Of a stretch of 64,000 bases of DNA, positions 55,965-64,000 are shown one piece after another. The stretch's first letter is position 1; every line of letters begins with the position of its first letter. Below the pieces are notes generated by a model, which saw nothing but the letters and a program-made list of their open reading frames with translations, ran no database searches and was not told where the DNA came from. The position numbers were made by a program, and so were the translations under genes. This DNA comes from Corbicula japonica (taxonomy: Eukaryota; Mollusca; Bivalvia; Venerida; Cyrenidae), in assembly GCA_038501625.1 (NCBI GenBank), contig JAZAYU010000007.1:124001-188000 (forward strand). Reading direction: 5' to 3'.

Positions 55965-58622
55965 TCACCAGGCCTGCAGAGCGCTGTAAAATGTCATGTT
56001 GGTAACCTTCTTTTTAAATTTACAGATGTTATTTACGAATAACCGGGAGAAATTAACAATGTCTTTTATCTTTTTAAGTTTATAAATTAAATCTCCATAA
56101 AAATGGCTGTGAAATACCTTGTTGCAATAGCGATTTTTAACTGCACCTGTATTTATTAAAGGCCCAATAAACTTGTCAAACAGCATTTTTTTAATTACCT
56201 AAACATTTTAGATTTCACCTGTATGCATAATAACACAAAAAATAAACCTTACAATGAGAAAAGGGTATTATCTTATTGATTTGCAGCATGTTTTGCGGAT
56301 CGTTTATCTTGTTTACAAAACAAACAGCGAATCTTTCCAAGCTGATTTTCGGCAACTCTCGGCAGGCGACGGTCGCTAATTATGCAGAAGTGCATAAATT
56401 GATAACGTATTCCCCACTAAAAGCCGTTACCGGGATGGGTCGTATATCATTTACATCTTTCTTTGTTTACCTTGTAATGAAGTTAAAACTTAAAGAATCT
56501 CTATTTTTCCTCGTCTTTTTCTTTCCATGTTTGCATGATTTTGTGTTTACAACTTTTATGTGAATGACGCCACCGCGTTCTGCGTTCTCAAGGCCCACGT
56601 ACGGAAAAAACCGATAACTTTTCGTCGAGTGATTGTAAACTTTGGTTAGTAATTTTGTGGGCTACAAAAATACTGTGACGTTTTAATTCGGACCGGGTCT
56701 CAATGATTGGGGATTGTTTGAGAACATAAATATTTGGTCATTTATACTTTCTTTTGAAAAGGGTCAACGTGGTTAATTAATCTTCACAATGAAAAAAACG
56801 TTTTGACAAGTTTATTGGGCCTTTAATTAGATCTGGGTATCGGCGATAAAACTGGCAAAAGATTGTCCTTAATTTGTGATACTGATAACCTTGCTTAAAA
56901 AGTTTTTCTGTAATGCAATGATTACGTTCATTGAAATCATTCACATCGTTGCAAGCTCTTGAAAAGCGAACAAGCTGTGAGATATAAACCCCGTAAGATG
57001 TTGCACGAGGAACATCGCCGTCTAAAAACGGAAAATTTCCCTTTATTAAAATTAAAATCATCTCTTTTATCATATTTTTAAGTAGTGACGTAACCATTTT
57101 CAATGGACAGAATTAGTTCAAGAAAGTTTGCTTGCTTTTCTGAAGTGTTCGCTTTATTAAGCTGATGTTGTTTAGGATAAATCTTATTAACCAGTGATGG
57201 AAAATGGTTATTATCTATATTAAATAAATCATCAAGGTTCCTAGAGGTGTTGTTAAAAGCTGTAATAATATCATCTTGATGTTCGGTAGAAAGAGATAAC
57301 ATAAAGTATCTTTCATAACAGTATAAACAGATCAGCAACAAGGTGTGCACAATTAGTACCCATTGGAATGACTATAACTTGTTTATAAATAGAGGTACCA
57401 AATCTCCATAAAATAAATATTATCCAATAAAAATGTGAGCGCCTGGATAAGGTCTTGACAGGTCCATGAAGTATAATTATCATAAGAACCATCTGTAAAA
57501 AATGCCATATGTTCATTACAAGCGATAAATCTTTTATTTTCTCTAGCAAATTTTTTTCAATGAGACTGGTTAGCTTTTCTCTTATTAAATTATGAGGGAG
57601 AAAAGTTGAAAAATGATAAGTTGACAAACAGAACGCCTAAAATTATTTGATTTAAGCTTCTTCAAAATGTCATTTGAATGTTTTATAGACCAAAATAAAT
57701 TATTGCCGGTGGTTTCAAAAACTATTCGCAAAACCATGTTCTTTTATAGCTGACTGTGAGAAAAGATGTTTAGAGCACGGATAATTTTGTTGTTGTACAA
57801 GAATTAGAGTTTGAAATAAATCTTGCTTAGTACGATGTTTTGTGCATTTGAAGCATCCAATACATAGTAGGTACTTTGTCTTGTTTCGGCTCAACACTGA
57901 TTCTAAATTTTGTAATTTGAAGAGTGTGTGCAGTAACAATATCACTCTTAGATGAAGAAGTCATTATATAAGCATTAGTGCTATAAACTCTTCAATTTGA
58001 ACATTAATATAGTGTATACGTCACACTATAATTACATTATTTGAAGCCTTATCAGTAGGTGTTAAAACAAATCTGTTGTTAAAATCTTGAATACCCTTTT
58101 TCAAATGACGAAAGTTAAAACGAGATCGATGTGGTAATAAAGCTATGTTTCTTTTATAGAAGGATATACGAGTGTCAATTATTTTGAATATTTATTTTTT
58201 CCAGTTTGAAAGAGCATTAGGCTCAGCATGTTCTCGTTTAAACCATTATTGCAAAAAGAGTTTAAAGACTCTGCAATTTCCGCACGACAGGTATAAAAGT
58301 CGACGTCCAATGGAATTCTATATTTCGGACCTTTTGAAATTAAATTGCGGATTCTAAAGTTTTTGATAACATTGAGATCCCCTGTAACGGTGTGACCGAC
58401 AGTTTGATAGCTAATTTTTGAATTGGAACAGTCTCGTGATATTAGTGTATTCTCAACAATCTGTAAATCCGAGGTAATTTTGTTGTAATTGAAAATTGTG
58501 TTTCTAATTGGTTTTTTGTATTTATAATAAATGATGGGTGTTTCAGTATTCCTGAAATAATTAGGTATAATAACAGTTTTATCTTTAAATATACTTGGAT
58601 GGTCAATAATAGAAATAACCAC
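55965..58622 (-). pseudogene. Penelope-like reverse transcriptase relic (tentative class)
   Basis: Minus-strand pieces, in order. 58622-58179: N-terminal region with GHTVTGDLNVIKN, KGPKYR. 57945-57715: a Cys-rich C-I-G-C-F-K-C segment. 57627-57313: YHFSTFLPHNLIREKL and IPMGTNCAHLVADLF, the RT palm. 57350-57078: RNLDDLFN, where most relatives have a Y/F-x-D-D box, then IYPKQHQLNKANTS. 57103-56777: NFPFLDGDVPRATSYGVYIS, Q-L-V-R-F-S-R-A. 56186-55965: FYGDLIYKLKKI. Pieces lie in different frames with stops, so it is dead. About 590 bp of unrelated sequence (56190-56776) interrupts the end. The family is common in molluscs and cnidarians; assignment to Penelope-like elements is from memory of its motifs. 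Confidence 0.75.
56159..56826. repeat. Inverted repeat flanking the interruption of the RT relic
   Basis: TAAAGGCCCAATAAACTTGTC at 56159-56179 is the exact reverse complement of 56806-56826 (21 bp), and similarity extends some 20 bp further inward. The right copy lies in the RT reading frame. The enclosed ~625 bp has no recognised gene; the plus-strand frame at 56276-56563 is hydrophobic and unsupported. Confidence 0.7.
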
Positions 58623-58677
58623 CTGATTAAACTGAAAATTTATACAATTAGTATTTTGTGTTTGGATGATTCGATAA

Positions 58678-58713
58678 AATCATCATCATCATCAACAACA
58701 ACAACAACAACAA
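58678..58713. repeat. (CAT)n(CAA)n microsatellite
   Basis: About five CAT/ATC repeats followed by about seven CAA repeats. Confidence 0.9.
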
Positions 58714-58962
58714 CATAAAAATATAACCCACAATAAACAGCATTCTGTTTGACATTAAAATGAATAGTTCTTAGAAGAAAATGTTTTATTAATTAAGGTT
58801 TCACTGATAATCTCGCATTCTTGACTTATAATCTTTCTCTTTGCGGAACAACTATCCACATACAACATAAAATAATCTTCATTCGATTCATTTTTATAAT
58901 TTGCTAACAAAAATGCAAGCCTTTAGGTAGAATAATATGACATGTTTCAATTTATAACTGTA

Positions 58963-59127
58963 CGTCGAACTGCCATTTGAATTTCGAACGTCGAACTGGT
59001 TTCGAATGTCTAACGTCGAAGTGCATTTTGAATGTCGAACTTCAGACTGGTTTTGAATGTCGAATGTCGAATTGCAATTCGAATGTTGAACGTCGAACTA
59101 GTTTTGAATGTCGAACGTCGAACGTAG
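58963..59127 (-). repeat. Second array of the 37-kb minisatellite, inverted
   Basis: Units of GTCGAACTGGTTTTGAATGT type, the reverse complement of the unit at 37281-37856, six to seven copies. It lies about 21 kb from the first array and in opposite orientation. Confidence 0.88.
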
Positions 59128-59199
59128 AGCCAACTTCACACACATTTTTTTATTGTTTTATACCATTTGTCTTAATAACTTTGATCTGTTTAGTATGTC

Positions 59200-59530
59200 A
59201 TCATTGAAGCTTGATGATAAAGTGTATAAAGTAGAATCGGAAGCATATGCATTGTATATCAAAGTTACAGGATAATGCCATCGGAATTTGATTGACATAA
59301 ATCAAGAAAAGTAGGTGACCAATAATAGAGCCTTGAAGGACACCAGTCTTGATACAAAGCCTATCAGATTGCATGTTGCTAATTTTAGCAAACCATTTCC
59401 TATTTTGCAAATACGAGGAGAAGCAGTCAAGTGGTTTTCTGTTATAATGACAAATCTAAGTTTATCTTTAAGGATGTAAGGATGGGCGTTGTAAAGTTCC
59501 TCGCCTAAATCAAGGAAAACTATTCCCACT
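59200..59530 (-). pseudogene. LINE RT fragment (jockey/CR1-like)
   Basis: Two minus-strand frames give one RT palm: V-F-L-D-L-G-E and HPYILKDKL (about 59520-59460), then NRKWFAKI and G-V-L-Q-G-S-I-I-G-H-L-L-F-L-I-Y-V-N (about 59405-59300), a diverged P-Q-G-S-I-L-G-P motif. At least one frameshift lies between them, and the catalytic DD box is not reached. Confidence 0.8.
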
Positions 59531-60070
59531 CGATTCCGTTTGGCAATTACTGATTACCAGTTTCGTCCGTAGTTAAGCAGTTTGAGAGGAGAAGGACTTC
59601 CGAGAACCAGATTGCAGCTTATATAAAATGTTCGCAATTCGAAAAAATAGTAATTCTTTTGGTTTGCAACGTGTCTTTCAAAGAGTTTGGATGTCGTGTC
59701 TATTATGGATATAGAACGGTACTACTAGTTGGTTGGATTATATGTTTTAAATTAGCCCTTTGAAAGAATGTAGAGCATAAGCTTCTGTCAGTAGGACAGG
59801 ATATTCTCTTTTGCTCTGGCTTTTTTATGATATCTGCAATAATTGTAGAAATAATATAATCATAGCAGAACTTGCTCCTGTGCCATCAAGTCCTACTGAT
59901 GTTTAGTGAATAATTTAGTATGTAATGCATAGATGAAGATAAAGCACTTTCGAATTAGAACATTCATGGAAACCCTGAATTGATTAAAACTGTTTTATTA
60001 AAATATTTTGGAGATTCGCATTATCAACAATTTTTATAACAATACCTTTACATAATTTGATGTTTCCAGT
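59531..60070. other. Upstream region of the monooxygenase gene
   Basis: No gene or strong core-promoter motif seen. TTTGATGTTTCCAG immediately before the ATG at 60071 looks like a 3' splice site, so an untranslated exon may lie upstream. Confidence 0.45.
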
Positions 60071-60164
60071 ATGACCTTGTGGGCAGTCCTGATCTTCATG
60101 GTATCTGGCAAGAATGTGCCTTGGAACAATGGCACGTCCGAATGTGACGTCATCAATGAGCCTG
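60071..60164 (+). CDS. Copper type II ascorbate-dependent monooxygenase, exon 1 (signal peptide)
   Basis: ATG at 60071 opens 31 codons plus one base. M-T-L-W-A-V-L-I-F-M-V-S is a short signal-peptide core, followed by a secreted-type start with N-G-T (possible N-glycosylation) and a Cys (S-E-C-D-V-I). It ends at the donor CCTG|GTAAAT. Joining its last G to GG at 60821 keeps the frame (...N-E-P-G-V-F-N-Y...). The ATG may follow directly on an acceptor (TTTCCAG at 60069), so exon numbering is provisional. The protein should be secretory-pathway luminal or secreted. Confidence 0.68.
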
Positions 60165-60820
60165 GTAAATATACATCATATTATGAAAAACAGTTTCGTT
60201 AATAATTAATTAATTAAATAATTGAATAATTAATTAATGAATAAACTATTGATAAATTAGTTATTTAATAATTATAATAATGAATAAAATTTACAAAACA
60301 TAAATACGTGTATAAGTAAATGTATTTGTCTTCTAAGCTGGTTGTTTTGTAAAATAACCAAAATATCTCTAGGTTGTCACTGCTTTGTTTTATATGGTCA
60401 AGGACAGCGTTCATATATAAGTGAACAGCTTTGGAATTTCTCCTAACAATACTTATAACAGGATTTAACAAGGTTATGTTATTGTCATTCCTATGGGTTT
60501 TATGTAAAGAAAAAAACTCTAAAACATGGTATGATATCAAACTGTTAACAAACTATTCGCTTATGAATGGTCAATGACACAACATTTGCCACCGGAAGTT
60601 TCAACAAGGCAGTGTAACTCACACTTTCCCAGCCAGGTCTCAGGAACAATTTATCACGGTGATTAAACTCAAATTATAAGTAATTATAATTAAACTGTCG
60701 TGCAAATAATGAAAATCCCTGTAGGTCTTAAAAATCTTAGTTTTGGGATTCATATTCAACTTAACATGAAAAACGTCGACGATGTTATTTGTCCAGCTCT
60801 TTGAAATTATTAAATTACAG

Positions 60821-60997
60821 GGGTATTTAATTACACTGTGCGATTTCCTTTGACGCCTGTTCCGGACAAAAAAACAACGTACATGTGTATGGTGTTTGAT
60901 TTTCCCAAGGATGCTGAATATCACATGGTAGCCAGCGAACCCGTGATTTCGAATCTTGACGTCATGCATCACACATTAGTCTACGGATGTGATAAAG
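60821..60997 (+). CDS. Copper type II ascorbate-dependent monooxygenase, exon 2 (N-terminal catalytic domain)
   Basis: 177 bp between an acceptor (TTAAATTACAG, ending 60820) and a donor (AAAG|GTAAATAC), phase 1 at both ends. It encodes the start of the Cu2_monooxygen N-terminal domain shared by peptidylglycine hydroxylase, dopamine/tyramine beta-hydroxylase and MOXD1: FPLTPVPDKKTTYMCM, then E-P-V-I-S-N-L, then H-H-T-L-V-Y-G-C at about 60967-60990. The H-H pair is the CuH-site ligand motif and the Cys pairs in a disulfide in relatives. These enzymes hydroxylate a neuropeptide or amine using copper, oxygen and ascorbate. Which subfamily cannot be told from one exon. The remaining exons were not found before 64000. 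Confidence 0.85.
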
Positions 60998-61244
60998 GTA
61001 AATACGAGTTAAGATGTAGGTAGATACGTGACATGCGGGTTAAATGACGTCATTTATCACAGCCTTAGTCAATACGATTTCGAAGTGTACCTGAAAATAA
61101 TCGAAGAGAATATATGAAATGTTGTACATTATTACGATGTTTAAGCTCTAACTGAGATGAATAAATGTTCTGAGTTCAGCTGATCATAAATATGACTCGT
61201 ATTGCTAAGTGTTTGTAGAACTTTTCTGAAATGATATTGCCCCT

Positions 61245-61430
61245 AATAGGAAATGAACCCGTACGGCGACATCGCCTAGCTATCCAATGACAATAACGCG
61301 TCCTATTGAGCTAATTGAGACACCCCTCCCTCCAAAAAAATGTCGGATAGCCCTGATATATGTAACCGTCATTGCATTACACCGGAAACCGATTATTTAC
61401 TGATTACATTATTGAATATTTGTATATATA
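61245..61430 (-). mobile_element. tRNA-derived SINE copy
   Basis: B-box GGGTTCATTTCC (61260-61249) and A-box TAGCTCAATAGG (61313-61302) on the minus strand. The tail at 61325-61425 (GGATAGCCCTGATATATG, CATTGCATTACACCGGAAAC) matches the copy at 49280. Confidence 0.72.
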
Positions 61431-61509
61431 CGGTAAAACTATTTGCTTTGCGGCGCCATTCTGCACAAAAAGCGCTAATGCGAATTTCAAAATTTTAATG
61501 ATATTAACC

Positions 61510-61680
61510 CTTCTTGGGAGCAAACCCGTACGGCGACAATGCCAAGCCATGCAATTCCAATATAGCAAACCAGAACAACGCCACCCCCACCCCCACCCCC
61601 ACCAAAAAAATGTTAATCGGATAACTCCGATAAATGTAAACTTAAGCATGTACAAAGATGTATATATTGACATTTATCAT
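61510..61680 (-). mobile_element. tRNA-derived SINE copy, degenerate
   Basis: B-box GGGTTTGCTCCC (61527-61516) on the minus strand, a weak A-box region near 61555-61575, a CCCCCA run and a GGATAACTCCGATAAATGTA tail. Lies about 80 bp from the previous copy in the same orientation. Confidence 0.6.
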
Positions 61681-64000
61681 GCACCCTAATGCTAAAGACC
61701 CTATACCCGCCGGTGTGATATTTGTTTTGCATATCGGTCGACGACCCGATATTGCTTGCTCCGTGTTAAGTTTACCAAAAAAAAAAATAACTTTACTAAT
61801 CAAAAGTTGATAAAAAATATTTTTAAAGTCTACAGATTACCATTCCCCATAAAATAAATTTCAGGCCTTAATGTGATAGTTCAACATAAGCAAGTAACAG
61901 ATATTTTTTCTTGCTCATGTTTTACTATATTTTGCCATTAGGAATGGGGCTGACGTCTGTGAATGTACTTCGTGCGGGCCGAAGCTGTTAATCCATAATC
62001 TGTATTAAACTATGAAATCTTTCCAAAAATCTTGAGTAATGATTTATCTTATAAATGTTACAAAGATGGAAATTTAGAGCAAGGGAATATTAACATAAAG
62101 TTTCTTTAGGGTGGCACGAAATACTCAAATCTACCCAAGTCTACCAAATCTCACCCAAACCTTAGTTGTTTCAGATAAATTTTGACAAATTCTATATATA
62201 TTTTAGCTATCTTCTGTTGATACTGAATAGTCAATCAAAATTTGTATTAAAATAACTGATATTTATTGAAATATTTATCCATTTACAATCTTAAAGTACT
62301 GTTACAGTACAATTATATCCCCATATTGCTTTTATGCTGCATATTTATTAACAGCTTCAAAAATCTTATAGGTTAATTTATCCATTTAGCCTACTATTTT
62401 AGTGTTAACTTTCAAACATAACTTTAGTTACCCAAAGTAGGAAGTTTTGTACAACAATTTAAAATATGTTATGGTATATAAACATGCTTATTTATGATAT
62501 TGTAAAATAAAACTGTGATTTCATTTTTTAACCTTTCTTGGCTTTCGCAACTCAAGTACTGTGAGTACCTCTTGTAATGATCAATTCAGCATGACAGAGA
62601 CATCCATTCATAGGGTTAGAACCAACCTAAAAATGATATAAAACATGTTACTGTTTTGTAATATGCATTATGACACATGGCAGGTACAGGGCTTAGGGGC
62701 AAAACTAAAACAATTATACAAAATTATGGCTAACAGTGACATTTTAATCAACCTTTTACTCCAAATATACACATTTTAATGCATGTTCGACCAGTGTAGT
62801 ACCAGATCAACTGGCACATCCTTGCTATCTGATCTGGATTTGCACTAGTTGCATCTTGGTCAGAAATAACCTAATGAATATAAAAGGGAACACAGATGTG
62901 CCGGCTGATCTGGATCTACAATGTTCACCCACACAGTAAAGGTGTATCTATGGAGTAAAAAGTTCATATTGGTAATTATATACAAAATACTTACATACTT
63001 TTGCAAGTCACTAGAAACTCTTACTGCGGTTAACTTTCATTTTCCAGCATGGTCATATGCATGTTAATATCACTGGGGGCTAACGCGTGTAACGGAAAAG
63101 TGTTGCGCATCGACAGCTAGTGTATGTTTCTCAACAGAATTTTTAATAAATCGTCCCGCTAGTAAGACCTACACCTGACTTGTTTCTGTATGAATACAAT
63201 TAACATAGAAAACATGACATAGAGGTGACTCAAACATCGAACAGAAATCAAGGTGTGTAATGTATAGTTTATTTTACGTTTTTCAAAACATTTAATGCTT
63301 GTCAATGAGTGAATTCATCTGATATGGAGATGTTTTTGCCAAATATAACATAAATGTATTAATATTACATATAAAATATTATTCGATTGCATTATTTGTT
63401 TAATTTCTTATTTAAGTGGCCATTAGCATTACTTTCAAGAACCAAAACATTACTTATCATTTTTAATAAATGCTAATTAAAGTGTTTCTATGCCTCGGTA
63501 AAAGTAAAATAAAGTGTACGTGTCTATACGAAATCAATAAAAGTGTGTGCGTTTCTATTCGACAGTCTGTTCGTTAATCATTGAAGACTGTTTTCGGTTT
63601 GTTTGGAAACGTGAAAGCGAAAATGCGGTAATTATAACATTTGATATAAATATTCGTACTGGTAATTAATAAATACATCACCGGATGTTCCTATTCGAGA
63701 AAGTCAGTTAATCACTGACACAAAGTTGTCTCCACTTTTTGCTTTGTGGGGCATAGGATGGATAATATGGCCTGAAAGGGACATGTTAAGTAAATCACAA
63801 GGTTTACTGACGCAATGAAAGCAAATTTATGTCTCTATATAATGAAGGCTCTAAATATGAAAATAGGCTCTTCTTATAACATGACATATGTAAACATATA
63901 ATTGAATAAAAACGGGGCACCGGTTTCCAGGTGTCAGATCACTGTTAATAAATGAACTACCTATACTTTTCTTTCTAATAATAGACAATACAAACACATA

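Larger units (their letters stand above)
60998..64000. other. Probable intron or downstream region of the monooxygenase gene
   Basis: No further monooxygenase exon recognised. An acceptor-like TTTTGCCATTAG near 61941 leads a phase-compatible frame of only 16 codons (to about 61990) that does not resemble the family. The stretch holds two tRNA-SINE copies, a CCCCCA run (61574-61604) and a small dispersed repeat (about 62790-62930, related to 12186-12245). Confidence 0.5.

Noticed and set aside
56276..56563. 95-codon hydrophobic plus-strand frame
   Set aside because: Inside the interruption of the RT relic, no family resemblance and poly-T-rich.
61930..61995. Third exon of the monooxygenase
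   Set aside because: A phase-compatible acceptor exists, but the 16-codon frame ends in TAA and lacks family residues.

Overview
The window is AT-rich, intron-bearing animal DNA, almost certainly from a marine invertebrate and most plausibly a bivalve mollusc. The basis is the mix of elements: LINE fragments of several types, a Ngaro-type tyrosine-recombinase retrotransposon, a Penelope-like reverse transcriptase relic, tRNA-headed SINEs, foldback elements and many MITEs. The species call is inference. Almost every recognisable protein is transposon-derived. The one host gene I am confident of is a copper type II ascorbate-dependent monooxygenase (peptidylglycine/dopamine hydroxylase-like), whose first two coding exons lie at 60.07-61.00 kb on the + strand.

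Layout. 0-3.1 kb: broken LINE ORF2 (endonuclease and reverse transcriptase, +) abutting a LINE ORF1 relic (-). 4.8-9.1 kb: a 4.2-kb foldback element with about 1.7-kb inverted arms, flanked by TTAA, each arm holding three tandem ~360-bp units. 10.3-11.3 kb: LINE relic (-). 12.5-14.1 kb: three short inverted-repeat elements, two with clear target-site duplications. 14.4-15.2 kb: ~297-bp tandem repeat. 16.5-16.9 kb: CCAAT/YY1 cluster and a long hairpin. 17.0-17.9 kb: two LINE 3' ends. 20.7-21.4 kb: a MITE packed with AACG/CGTT motifs. 21.7-26.2 kb: Ngaro-like retroelement with split direct repeats, gag, RT/RNase H and recombinase. 26.4-27.0 kb: foldback element.

28.5-55.1 kb is dominated by an old direct duplication. 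Unit A (about 28.5-43.2 kb) and unit B (about 44.5-55.1 kb) are collinear, and each carries insertions missing from the other: a minisatellite, a hAT relic and family-R repeats in A; a 145-bp array, a tRNA-SINE and a truncated MITE in B. The 145-bp array (46.3-47.6 kb) repeats a cluster of AGGTCA half-sites eight times. 55.3-59.5 kb holds a repeat copy with a long GA tract, a Penelope-like RT relic (-), a second copy of the 37-kb minisatellite and another LINE RT relic. 60-64 kb holds the monooxygenase exons, two tRNA-SINE copies and sequence without recognisable genes.

No operon-like gene cooperation is expected or seen. The value of the window lies in its mobile-element architecture, possible element-borne regulatory motifs and the duplication record. 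No rRNA, functional tRNA or CRISPR array was recognised.
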